Part shown: in pieces, positions 36,135-44,451 of the stretch
How positions within the stretch are numbered: the first letter of the stretch is position 1
Layout of the letters: the number at the start of each line of letters is the position of its first letter
Origin: an uncultured Tenacibaculum sp.
GTDB taxonomy: Bacteria > Bacteroidota > Bacteroidia > Flavobacteriales > Flavobacteriaceae
DNA: 64,000 nt
NCBI RefSeq assembly: GCF_947498805.1
Contig: NZ_CANMLT010000011.1
Span: 1 to 64,000 of the forward strand
Direction of reading: 5' to 3'
Notes under the pieces: model-generated
The model's input: the letters and a program-made list of their open reading frames with translations, nothing else
What the model was told of the DNA's origin: nothing
Database searches by the model: none
Made by a program: the position numbers and the translations under genes

Positions 36135-37295
36135 TTAACTACTTTTTCTATATGCAGAAGGAGTTTGAGAAGTTAGCTTTTTAAAAGCCGTATTAAACGC
36201 TGATTTTGAGTTATATCCAACCTGTTCTGTAACTTCTTCTATAGTTAGTTTCTTTCCTTCATTAGAAGAAAGAATACTTTTGGCCTCCTCTACCCTATAA
36301 AAGGCTAGTAACTCGAAAAAAGTCATGTTTAAATCTTCATTTATTGTCTGGGAAACATGGTGAGAACTTTCATTAATAGTAAATGACAAGTTAGAAAGAG
36401 ATGCCAAGTTACTAGTAAAGTACTTTTCATCTTCCATGATTGTCCTAATCTTTTCTGCAATCACTTTTTTGTCAGATTTTGTCAATGAAGATTTTTGATA
36501 CTTTAAACTTGGGAATTCTAAAAAAGACGAAGATTGCTGAAAATAAGTAGAGCTATTCATAATAGCAATTACATTAAATAATAAAATAAACGACAAATAC
36601 ACATATAATATATAATCTCCAAAATCATCTTTAAATGTAGCTTTCACTATAACAAGTAATAAAAAAAGTAATGTAAAATGTAAAATAGAACTTCGTAATG
36701 ATTTTAATGTATGATTGGTCGTTTTAAATATAGACTCTCCTAAAGGTTTACTTTTTAATACTATTTTTCGAATAATGATAAATGAATATACTCCTATTTG
36801 AAGAATTGTTAATTCATTCACATAATTTCGTATCCCTAAAGGGTTATCATTTTCTTTTGAGTAATCAACAGGTAAGGGCTCTAAATCGAAACCTAATGAA
36901 AAAATATTGGAATTATATTTAAATGCTTCAGACTGAATAAAAAAGAACACACAGTAAAACAGCCAAAACACAAACGGAATATAATGTAACCATTCCTTAC
37001 TACTACGCTGCTCGCCTAACTGGCGAGACACAAAAAAATACAACAACGGAGCTATGATAAAATTGGTGGGTTCTGAAAAGTTAGTTAGATGTAAACATTT
37101 AAAAATAAGCCCAGTATAATTCAACCAACCTTCTAACATATTAAATGAAAAAGTTAGTAATAACAGTCCCATAAATAGATTAGACTTATTGTATTTAAAA
37201 GATTTTTGAATAAAAAAGTACGATAATAAAAACCCTAATACAATTCCAACAAAAATTATAAATGCTGGAATATCTAAACGTAAATCAATGGACAT
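36135..37295 (-). CDS. Membrane-bound AraC-family transcription regulator
   Basis: 386 residues. Seven to eight hydrophobic helices (about 10-250; FIIFVGIVLGFLLSYFFI, HFTLLFLLLVIVKATF, YLSFILLFNVIAIMN) precede a C-terminal AraC HTH (about 280-385): FELLAFYRVEEAKSIL and TIEEVTEQVGYNSKSAFNTAFKKL, ending in TPSAYRKSS. It is the second protein of this organisation in the window. It lies upstream of and parallel to an acyltransferase-3 gene, its most likely target by position. Confidence 0.87.
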   Translation of the reverse strand: MSIDLRLDIPAFIIFVGIVLGFLLSYFFIQKSFKYNKSNLFMGLLLLTFSFNMLEGWLNYTGLIFKCLHLTNFSEPTNFIIAPLLYFFVSRQLGEQRSSKEWLHYIPFVFWLFYCVFFFIQSEAFKYNSNIFSLGFDLEPLPVDYSKENDNPLGIRNYVNELTILQIGVYSFIIIRKIVLKSKPLGESIFKTTNHTLKSLRSSILHFTLLFLLLVIVKATFKDDFGDYILYVYLSFILLFNVIAIMNSSTYFQQSSSFLEFPSLKYQKSSLTKSDKKVIAEKIRTIMEDEKYFTSNLASLSNLSFTINESSHHVSQTINEDLNMTFFELLAFYRVEEAKSILSSNEGKKLTIEEVTEQVGYNSKSAFNTAFKKLTSQTPSAYRKSS

Positions 37296-37377
37296 ATTTT
37301 CTTCATAGAAAGTTATCAGATGTCTAAATGTAAACTATTTTATTCGAATCGTACAACAAGACACCAGAATAAAAACG

Positions 37378-37404
37378 AAAAGCTCGTTCAAACGAACGAG
37401 CTTT
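37378..37404 (-). terminator. Terminator of the 57-aa membrane protein gene
   Basis: AAAGCTCGTTC pairs with GAACGAGCTTT around 3-4 bases, 23 bp after the stop at 37427; short T-run on the minus strand. Confidence 0.75.
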
Positions 37405-37426
37405 CTAATATTGTTGAATAAGATGC

Positions 37427-37600
37427 TTACTTACCTTCAGCAGCTTTCTTAGCTTCTTTTTTTAATTTCCAGTTTTCCCAGATGGTTCCACCAATCCAGT
37501 AAGGTACTACAAATGTCAATAAGAAAATTAACAACCAAAATCCAGCTGTAAAAATAAACATGAATAATACTAATCCTGAAAATTCTGAAAAATCTAACAT
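37427..37600 (-). CDS. Small two-helix membrane protein (57 aa)
   Basis: 57 residues. It begins MLDFSEFSGLVLFMFIFTAG, continues with a second hydrophobic stretch FWLLIFLLTFVVPYWIGG, and ends in a basic amphipathic tail NWKLKKEAKKAAEGK. It is a real gene: it has a consensus promoter, a clean ATG and a terminator. Function unknown; such small conserved membrane proteins are common in Flavobacteriaceae. It is divergent from fumC. Confidence 0.8.
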   Translation of the reverse strand: MLDFSEFSGLVLFMFIFTAGFWLLIFLLTFVVPYWIGGTIWENWKLKKEAKKAAEGK

Positions 37601-37628
37601 TTGTTTCTTCTTAATAATTGTTACGCGA

Positions 37629-37659
37629 CAAAATTAAAACTATTTTTTTTTACAACCAA
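37629..37659 (-). promoter_or_regulatory. Promoter of the 57-aa membrane protein gene
   Basis: Minus strand TTG (37659-37657), 20 bp, TAATTTTG (37636-37629). The leader before the ATG at 37600 is about 22 nt. Confidence 0.6.
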
Positions 37660-37701
37660 TAAAATCTCACAAAAATCGACATCTAAAACTATTAGAATTT
37701 G

Positions 37702-37709
37702 TAATTTTG
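37702..37709 (+). promoter_or_regulatory. -7 promoter element of fumC
   Basis: TAATTTTG matches TAnnTTTG. The upstream in-frame TTG that would lengthen FumC (37707) is part of this element, supporting the ATG at 37746. No TTG at -33. Confidence 0.45.
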
Positions 37710-37745
37710 GACTTCGTTAATTTTAAGCAATTTAAACAATTCAAC

Positions 37746-39146
37746 ATGACTAAATATAGAATTGAAAAAGATACAATGGGTCAGGTAGAAGTACCTGCAG
37801 ATAAATATTGGGGAGCACAAACAGAACGTTCTCGTAACAATTTTAAAATTGGAGCACCTGCTTCTATGCCTTTAGAAGTAGTATATGGATTTGCTTACTT
37901 AAAAAAAGCGGCTGCTTATACAAACTGTGAATTAGGAGTTTTAGCAGAGGAAAAACGTGATTTAATCGGTAAGGTTTGTGATGAAATTTTAGCAGGAAAG
38001 CACGATGACCAATTTCCTTTAGTAATTTGGCAAACAGGTTCGGGTACACAATCTAATATGAATGTAAACGAAGTAATTGCCAATAGAGCGCATGAAATTG
38101 CAGGTAAAGTAATTGGTGAAGGAGATAAAACAATTCAACCAAATGATGATGTAAACAAATCACAATCATCAAACGATACGTTCCCTACTGGAATGCACAT
38201 TGCAGCTTATAAAAAGATTGTTGAAGTAACTATTCCAGGTGTAGAACAATTACGTGACACATTACAAGCTAAATCTGAAGCTTTTAAAGATGTTGTAAAA
38301 ATTGGACGTACACACTTAATGGACGCAACTCCGTTAACCTTAGGGCAAGAATTTTCTGGATATGTAGCACAGTTAAACTTTGGTTTAAAAGCTTTAAAAA
38401 ATTCATTAGCTCATTTAGCACAATTAGCTTTAGGAGGTACAGCCGTAGGTACAGGATTAAATACTCCAGCAGGATACGACGTATTAGTAGCTAAGTATAT
38501 TGCAGAATTTACAGGATTACCATTTGTTACTGCTGAAAATAAATTTGAAGCTTTAGCAGCACATGACGCTTTAGTTGAAACACACGGTGCTTTAAAGCAA
38601 TTAGCTGTTTCTTTAAATAAAATAGCCAACGATATTCGTTTAATGGCTTCAGGACCTCGTTCTGGAATTGGAGAATTAATCATTCCTGCAAATGAACCAG
38701 GGTCTTCTATTATGCCAGGTAAAGTAAACCCAACACAAGCAGAAGCAATTACCATGGTATGTGCTCAAGTAATGGGGAACGATGTTGCTGTAACTGTTGG
38801 TGGAACTCAAGGACATTATGAATTAAATGTATTTAAACCAATGATGGCTGCCAACGTATTACAATCGGCTCAGTTGATTGGTGATGCTTGTGTATCATTT
38901 GATGTAAACTGTGCAGCAGGTATTGAACCAAATCATGGTAGAATTACAGAATTGGTTAACAATTCATTAATGTTAGTAACAGCTTTAAACACCAAAATTG
39001 GATACTATAAAGCAGCAGAAATTGCAAATACTGCACACGCTAACGGAACTACTTTAAAAGAAGAAGCTATCAATTTAGGATATGTAACTGCTGAGCAATA
39101 TGACGAATGGGTAAAACCAGAAGACATGACAGGTAGTTTAAAGTAA
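37746..39146 (+). CDS. fumC: Class II fumarate hydratase
   Basis: 466 residues from the ATG at 37746. It interconverts fumarate and malate in the TCA cycle. The start KYRIEKDTMGQVEVPADKYW and the active-site signature GSSIMPGKVNPTQAE are diagnostic; SGTQSNMNVNEVIANRA and GRTHLMDATPLTLGQE are further conserved blocks of the fumarase/aspartase superfamily. TGSLK at the end is near the usual FumC terminus. Aspartase is excluded by the DKYWGAQTERSRNNF start and overall pattern. Confidence 0.95.
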   Translation: MTKYRIEKDTMGQVEVPADKYWGAQTERSRNNFKIGAPASMPLEVVYGFAYLKKAAAYTNCELGVLAEEKRDLIGKVCDEILAGKHDDQFPLVIWQTGSGTQSNMNVNEVIANRAHEIAGKVIGEGDKTIQPNDDVNKSQSSNDTFPTGMHIAAYKKIVEVTIPGVEQLRDTLQAKSEAFKDVVKIGRTHLMDATPLTLGQEFSGYVAQLNFGLKALKNSLAHLAQLALGGTAVGTGLNTPAGYDVLVAKYIAEFTGLPFVTAENKFEALAAHDALVETHGALKQLAVSLNKIANDIRLMASGPRSGIGELIIPANEPGSSIMPGKVNPTQAEAITMVCAQVMGNDVAVTVGGTQGHYELNVFKPMMAANVLQSAQLIGDACVSFDVNCAAGIEPNHGRITELVNNSLMLVTALNTKIGYYKAAEIANTAHANGTTLKEEAINLGYVTAEQYDEWVKPEDMTGSLK

Positions 39147-39246
39147 ACTACTTTGGTAGAAGTACACTAAATACCTTCTGAAAAACTAACTTTTTATATT
39201 AAAGTGATTTTCTAAGGTTTTTAACCTCGATTATCGAGTAAATCAG

Positions 39247-39297
39247 TACTTTTGTATAGAACTTAAAAGCTGCAAAATTTTTGCGGCTTTTTTTAGC
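39247..39297 (+). promoter_or_regulatory. Promoter-like element followed by a hairpin/T-run in the guaD upstream region
   Basis: TACTTTTG (39247-39254) matches the -7 consensus; about 10 bp later AAAAGCTGCAAAA pairs with TTTTGCGGCTTTT (one G-T pair) and is followed by a T-run ending near 39297, 25 bp before guaD. The hairpin may simply be the fumC terminator, or a leader hairpin if the -7 element is active. Confidence 0.5.
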
Positions 39298-39321
39298 TAG
39301 AAAAATTAACCATATAAGATA

Positions 39322-39801
39322 ATGAAGATGAACAAACACGAAGAATATATGAGTGAAGCTGTAAAAGCAGCTTTACGCGGAATGCAAAACAACGAAGGAG
39401 GTCCTTTCGGATGTATTATTGTTAAAGATGGAGAAATTGTTGGACGTGGAAACAATAAAGTTACCTCAACAAACGATCCTACAGCACATGCAGAAGTTAC
39501 TGCAATTAGAGATGCTTGTAAGAACTTAGGTTCTTTTCAATTAGATGGATGTGTTGTATACACCTCTTGCGAACCTTGCCCTATGTGTTTAGGAGCTATT
39601 TATTGGGCTAGACCTGATAAAGTATTCTATGGAAGTAATCAAGTAGATGCTGCCAATATTGGTTTTGATGATGAATTTATTTATAAAGAAATTCCATTAC
39701 CATATGAAAAGAGAAGTATTCCGTTTGAGCAAGTAGGACGTGAAATAGCTTTAGAACCTTTTCAAAAATGGTCTGAAAAAGATGATAAGATTGAATATTA
39801 A
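39322..39801 (+). CDS. guaD: Guanine deaminase (CDA-fold)
   Basis: 159 residues. It hydrolyses guanine to xanthine. The zinc site is HAEVTAIRDAC plus TSCEPCPMCLGAIYWARP, i.e. HAE and PCxxC with the catalytic Glu. The stretches FDDEFIYKEI and EKRSIPFEQV, and the C-terminal KIEY tail, resemble Bacillus subtilis GuaD rather than the tRNA deaminase TadA, which has a different C-terminus. Flanked by hairpins on both sides; monocistronic. Confidence 0.87.
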   Translation: MKMNKHEEYMSEAVKAALRGMQNNEGGPFGCIIVKDGEIVGRGNNKVTSTNDPTAHAEVTAIRDACKNLGSFQLDGCVVYTSCEPCPMCLGAIYWARPDKVFYGSNQVDAANIGFDDEFIYKEIPLPYEKRSIPFEQVGREIALEPFQKWSEKDDKIEY

Positions 39802-39823
39802 TTCAATTTAAATATATAAAATT

Positions 39824-39858
39824 AAAAGCCTTTGCATGAAATTGTAAAGGCTTTTTCA
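39824..39858 (+). terminator. Terminator after guaD
   Basis: AAAAGCCTTTGCA pairs imperfectly with TGTAAAGGCTTTT, followed by Ts. Confidence 0.75.
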
Positions 39859-39967
39859 TTCATACCCAAAAACCATACTCTTAAGGATTCTTTTACAATA
39901 GCTTATTCCTTAATTCTTAATTTTAGTTGTAGATTTATAGATAACCAAACTTAAAAATTAACTAACT

Positions 39968-42900
39968 ATGACTAAACCTTCGAATGAAAGGTCTTCATCA
40001 TGCTGGAATTGCGATGGAGACATTGGTGTTGTTACACAACGTCTTAAAGAGATGTTTGTTGAAATGGGACAAAAAACCCGAATTGAAAATGGACAGCAAC
40101 CAGCAGAAAGAGCCGTTTTTAGAAAACAACACGGAATTACATATGGACATTTTATTATAAATAAAGACATTGATGAAAAGTTCAAAGTTGGAATTTTTGC
40201 TGGAGATAAATATGAATGTGCCGTACGTTTTTCAAGTGATACCTCCCCTACTTCACCTGATTTACATTCTACTTTAGGTGTAGGTCTAAAACTTTTTGGT
40301 GTAGACGGACCGAAGCTATTTGGAGAAGGAACAAATGCCGATTTTATTTTCCAAAACATTGATCGCTTTTTTGCTCGAGATGCACAACAAATGTGCTCGT
40401 TCACCACTGCAGGTGTTATTGATAGAGATTATAGCGCTTATATTGAAAAACATCCAGAGTTAGCTGAAATCTTAAAAGCAATGACCAAAGAGGAAGCAAG
40501 TGTTTTAAGTGCTAATTATTGGGCTATTTTACCTTTTAAATTAGGGAATTCTCAAATTGTTAAATATCGCTTAGTTCCGGAAGACACCTATAAAGGTGCT
40601 CCTTTTAACGACAATAATTATCTTGCTTTAGATTTACAAAAACGTTTATTACAAGGTTCGGCAACTTTCCGTTTTGAAATTCAGCTACGTACCAATGATG
40701 CTACCATGCCTTTAGATGATGCTCAAAAAGTATGGAGCACTGAAGAAAGTCCATATATATGCATTGCCAAATTACATTTACCTCAACAAGATGTATGTAG
40801 TATTGGACAAGCTGAATTTGGAAGCAATCTTTCTTTTAACATTTGGAGAACCTTACCAGAACATGAGCCTTTAGGTTCTATAGCTCAGGCTAGAAAGGTT
40901 GTTTATGCTGCCAGTGCTGAAGCTAGACATCAAGCCAACGGACAGCAAATGCAAGAACCTAAAGAAATCAATCCTAAGTTTGAAGGAAATACTGATGAGG
41001 ATAGTGGTTGTATTGTAAAAGCTGGAATATACCCTCCTATTGGTATCATGAGAGTTGGTAATAGTAAAGACGAATACTATATAGGACCGTTAATCGATAA
41101 TCCCGATCCACAAACTGATCCCTATGCTTATAGAGATCAAACAGGTGCTTTAAAAAGACAAGCTGCTCAATTTAGAATCTATGGATTCAATGCAGCCGGA
41201 AAAGCAGTTAAGGAGTTAACAGCTGAAAATGCAACAATTAAATGGCATTGTCATTTAGCAAATCAAAAAGCTTCTTGGTATCAATTTAATATTGCCTTAG
41301 ATATTCCAGAAGCAGCAGACGCCCCTCCTTCTATGCTAAGAAATATTGATGTAAAAGATCGAAACGACTTGTTAATTGATGGAGGTCCAAAATCAATTTC
41401 AGGAATGAATATTAGTGATGGTCCATTCTTTGAAGGAGAATTTCTATCTAAAAAAGTGTATTTAGGAGAAATGCGTACTGATGAAAAAGGACGTTTATTA
41501 ATGTTAGGTGGACATGGAAAATCTGAAAATATTCATGGAGATATTGCCATTACTTTTGCTAATAATGAAGGTTGGTATGATGATACTTCTGACGGACCGG
41601 TTACTGCTGAAGTTGAATATAACGGGACCAAATTAAAAGTAGATCCAGCTTGGGTAGTTTGTGCCCCACCTGATTATGCACCAATGCAAAAGTCAGTAAG
41701 AACAATGTGGGATTTAATGCGAGACGTAGCCGTAAAATCAAAAATGCTAGTGCGTCCTACTCGACCGTCCTTTACCAAAGATATATTGCCTATTTTCCAA
41801 CGTATGACCGATTTACAATGGGTAAATGCCGGATTTGCTGGAGCTTTCGGTTTTGGTGGGCAGTTTAATTACACTACAAATGAATGGATTAAAAAATTAG
41901 GAAACCCATCATCAGCCTTTATGGAAATGCGTAGAACCATTTCTAACAATTTCCGAAGATTTGATGTTTCAGGAGCAGAAGCTCCACAGTTATGGCCTTG
42001 GTTATATGGAGATGCTATTAGTATTCCTTCAACAGGATCTGTTCGTCAACATGCAACACTATCTAATTTACAACTAGAGTTTTTAGACCAATGGGTGCAA
42101 GGAGATTTTGATGCTGATTATGTAGACATGACTGGATGTCCGCACACTCCAAAAACACCAACAATAGATGAACTTCCTATTGCTGAACAACCAGATATGT
42201 TAACCAAAGCTGCCATGGAATTTTGTTTAGCTGATGCCTTTCACCCTGGATGTGAAATGACATGGCCAATGCGTTCTTCAGGAATGTATATGGCTCCTTT
42301 TAGAATAAAACATGCGCCAAAAACACCTCCTGTTAATACACATTATTACGGACCTCTTATGAATAATGATGTATTGCCGCTAGCCAAAGGGCCTATTTTA
42401 GGAGGACAAGTGGCCGGTGGAATTACCAGATGGATGGCTATTCCTTGGCAAACAGATACTGCTAGTTGTAGAGATGGTTATACCAGTGAGTATGATCCGT
42501 ACTTACCAACATTCTGGCCAGCTAGAGTTCCGAATAACATCTTAAATGAAGAACGATATAAGCAAACTATAGATTCAAATTTAGAAGAAGAAACTAGAAT
42601 GGAAGCTTTTGCTTTTAGAGCAGATTGGTTAGACAACCTTCCTTTAGATGGTCAATCACCTACCTATACCAATCAAATTAACAGTATGATTAAGTACTTT
42701 GATAAATTGGCTGTAGTTCAAAAAAGGCCTGGAGTACATAACGACCCTAATTTCCCTGATGAAATGCAAGTCGGAATTACTCCTACACCAGAACAAGAAG
42801 CTACTCTATTAAAAGCTACTTTGAGCGATTTAGATACTGTTTTAAATAGTAAAAAGTTAAGTAGTGAAACTCAAAAAACTGTAAAAGCTGCTGTAGAAAA

Positions 42901-43153
42901 GCTATCTGACAAACATTTACTTAATGAACAATTCTTGTTAGAAAACACACAAAATGAATTACTAACCTTAGTAGAAGATGAATTGATTAAAGATTTTGAA
43001 GCAACTCCAAATGTTACTAAAACAATACATTTAATTGCTTCTAAGCTTCATAAAATGAACCAATCAAAATCACATCAAGAAGCTCCTGTTCAAAAGGTGG
43101 AAGTGGGTATTCCAGAGAAGATGACACGTTTTTCAAGATATACTCCAAAGTAA
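39968..43153 (+). CDS. Catalase-like domain fused to a LodA/GoxA-type CTQ oxidase
   Basis: 1061 residues without a signal peptide. Residues about 20-325 form a catalase-like haem domain: His55 in KQHGITYGHF, Arg87 in CAVRFSS, FIFQNIDRFFA (Asn130) and the end TLPEHEPLGSIAQARKVVY, as in short bacterial catalase-family proteins. Residues about 340-945 form a LodA-like oxidase: YPPIGIMRVGN, then VVCAPPDYAP, FHPGCEMTWPMR and ITRWMAIPWQTDTASC. Cys762 and Trp827 are the likely cysteine-tryptophylquinone pair; they are 65 residues apart, the spacing I recall for Cys516/Trp581 of LodA. Residues 960-1061 form a charged helical tail. LodA-type enzymes oxidise lysine or glycine and release ammonia and H2O2. 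A LodB-like flavoprotein gene follows after 20 bp. The substrate is unknown. The two-domain fusion is the notable point. Confidence 0.88.
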   Translation: MTKPSNERSSSCWNCDGDIGVVTQRLKEMFVEMGQKTRIENGQQPAERAVFRKQHGITYGHFIINKDIDEKFKVGIFAGDKYECAVRFSSDTSPTSPDLHSTLGVGLKLFGVDGPKLFGEGTNADFIFQNIDRFFARDAQQMCSFTTAGVIDRDYSAYIEKHPELAEILKAMTKEEASVLSANYWAILPFKLGNSQIVKYRLVPEDTYKGAPFNDNNYLALDLQKRLLQGSATFRFEIQLRTNDATMPLDDAQKVWSTEESPYICIAKLHLPQQDVCSIGQAEFGSNLSFNIWRTLPEHEPLGSIAQARKVVYAASAEARHQANGQQMQEPKEINPKFEGNTDEDSGCIVKAGIYPPIGIMRVGNSKDEYYIGPLIDNPDPQTDPYAYRDQTGALKRQAAQFRIYGFNAAGKAVKELTAENATIKWHCHLANQKASWYQFNIALDIPEAADAPPSMLRNIDVKDRNDLLIDGGPKSISGMNISDGPFFEGEFLSKKVYLGEMRTDEKGRLLMLGGHGKSENIHGDIAITFANNEGWYDDTSDGPVTAEVEYNGTKLKVDPAWVVCAPPDYAPMQKSVRTMWDLMRDVAVKSKMLVRPTRPSFTKDILPIFQRMTDLQWVNAGFAGAFGFGGQFNYTTNEWIKKLGNPSSAFMEMRRTISNNFRRFDVSGAEAPQLWPWLYGDAISIPSTGSVRQHATLSNLQLEFLDQWVQGDFDADYVDMTGCPHTPKTPTIDELPIAEQPDMLTKAAMEFCLADAFHPGCEMTWPMRSSGMYMAPFRIKHAPKTPPVNTHYYGPLMNNDVLPLAKGPILGGQVAGGITRWMAIPWQTDTASCRDGYTSEYDPYLPTFWPARVPNNILNEERYKQTIDSNLEEETRMEAFAFRADWLDNLPLDGQSPTYTNQINSMIKYFDKLAVVQKRPGVHNDPNFPDEMQVGITPTPEQEATLLKATLSDLDTVLNSKKLSSETQKTVKAAVEKLSDKHLLNEQFLLENTQNELLTLVEDELIKDFEATPNVTKTIHLIASKLHKMNQSKSHQEAPVQKVEVGIPEKMTRFSRYTPK

Positions 43154-43173
43154 AATTGTGATACGGTAAACAC

Positions 43174-44325
43174 ATGTTACAAAAAACAGACATACTTATT
43201 ATTGGTGGCGGCATTGCAGGTTGCATTGCTGCCATCTCTTTAGCGGATAAATACCGAATTACCATTGTTGATAAACTTTTACAACCTTTAGATCGTGTGG
43301 GAGAATCCTTAGCTCCAGCTAGTCAACGAATTTTTAAAAAACTAAATATTCTAGAAAACGAACCAGAAGAAGTAAAACAACAATTGTTTATTCATAATCT
43401 CGGAATGCAATCGTATTGGGGAAGCAATCAAGTACAATTTGTTGATCATTTAAGAAACCCCGATGGAGCTTCTTTAAGTTTAGATAGAAAGAATTTTGAA
43501 TCTTATTTAAGAAATGTCGTTACCCAGTATAAAGTGAATTGTTTATGGGGTTATCGATATCAAAGCAACAATTACGAAAATTCAGCATGGAATATCACTG
43601 TAAAATCAGATAATAAACATCAAAGAGAAACACAAAATATTTCAGCAAAGCTTGTTATTGACGCTACGGGAAGAAACAGTCATTTCACACGTTCATTAGG
43701 TGTAAATCGTACATATTTAGATACGCTTGTTTCTTGCTGGATAAGTCTTCCTAATAAAGAAATTAACGGAATGAGTACCATTGTTTCAGATAAATTAGGA
43801 TGGTGGTATAGTGCTGTAGTTCCAAACAACAAAAGAATTCTTTCCTTTCAGACGGATCCAGATTTAGTAGATCGCGCTACTTTTAAGAATAAAGAGAATT
43901 TCTTAAAGCTCATTGAGACTAATACTGTTATGAAACAACTTATACAATCTGTTTCTTTAGAAGCTATCAATTTTCATGGTACAGTGAGCGCTAATTCAAC
44001 ACAGTTAGATACAGCTGCCGGTAACCAATGGATTGCTTTAGGAGATGCCGCCATTAGTTTTGATCCATTATCTTCTCAAGGAATGTTTAATGCCATGGCC
44101 TGTGCCATGCAAGTAAAAGAGCTATTAGATCTGTACAATTTCATAGAAGACAATACAACTGCTAGTAAAGAAGCTTTCAGTAATGCATATAACCAACAAA
44201 TAAATACCATCTGGAAGCATTATTTAAAACATAAAAACCTTTTTTATAAAATAGAAAACAGATGGAAAGATGCTCCTTTTTGGAATCGAAGAAAACAAGT
44301 AATTCTAAAACCTGAAACTATTTAA
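43174..44325 (+). CDS. LodB-like FAD-dependent maturase of the CTQ oxidase
   Basis: 383 residues. An FAD-dependent monooxygenase/halogenase-type flavoprotein: ILIIGGGIAGCIAA (GxGxxG, residues 7-20), LVIDATGRNSHF, and IALGDAAISFDPLSSQGM, the second FAD-binding motif. LodB and GoxB proteins of this type are needed to form the quinone cofactor in their partner oxidase. The gene begins 20 bp after the oxidase gene on the same strand, the classic lodA-lodB order. A tryptophan halogenase is the other family with this fold, but the genetic context strongly favours the maturase. Confidence 0.88.
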   Translation: MLQKTDILIIGGGIAGCIAAISLADKYRITIVDKLLQPLDRVGESLAPASQRIFKKLNILENEPEEVKQQLFIHNLGMQSYWGSNQVQFVDHLRNPDGASLSLDRKNFESYLRNVVTQYKVNCLWGYRYQSNNYENSAWNITVKSDNKHQRETQNISAKLVIDATGRNSHFTRSLGVNRTYLDTLVSCWISLPNKEINGMSTIVSDKLGWWYSAVVPNNKRILSFQTDPDLVDRATFKNKENFLKLIETNTVMKQLIQSVSLEAINFHGTVSANSTQLDTAAGNQWIALGDAAISFDPLSSQGMFNAMACAMQVKELLDLYNFIEDNTTASKEAFSNAYNQQINTIWKHYLKHKNLFYKIENRWKDAPFWNRRKQVILKPETI

Positions 44326-44390
44326 CCGTACTCTAATCAGTTTAAGTTTCCTTCTCTAGAAAATCCATTTTTAATCTATTCTTACAATAA

Positions 44391-44426
44391 AAAACCTCTC
44401 CACTGAAGAAAATTCAATGAAGAGGT
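44391..44426 (-). terminator. Terminator of the cytochrome c lipoprotein gene
   Basis: ACCTCTCCACTGAA (44394-44407) pairs with TTCAATGAAGAGGT (44413-44426) through two G-T pairs; a T-run follows on the minus strand. Confidence 0.8.
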
Positions 44427-44451
44427 CATTACAAAAATTAATAGTCAACTT

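Noticed and set aside
37707..37745. N-terminal extension of FumC from a TTG
   Set aside because: The TTG is part of the TAATTTTG -7 element; the family start is at the downstream ATG.
39322..39801. tRNA adenosine deaminase TadA
   Set aside because: The zinc site is shared, but the C-terminal part (FDDEFIYKEI and the KIEY end) matches guanine deaminase.
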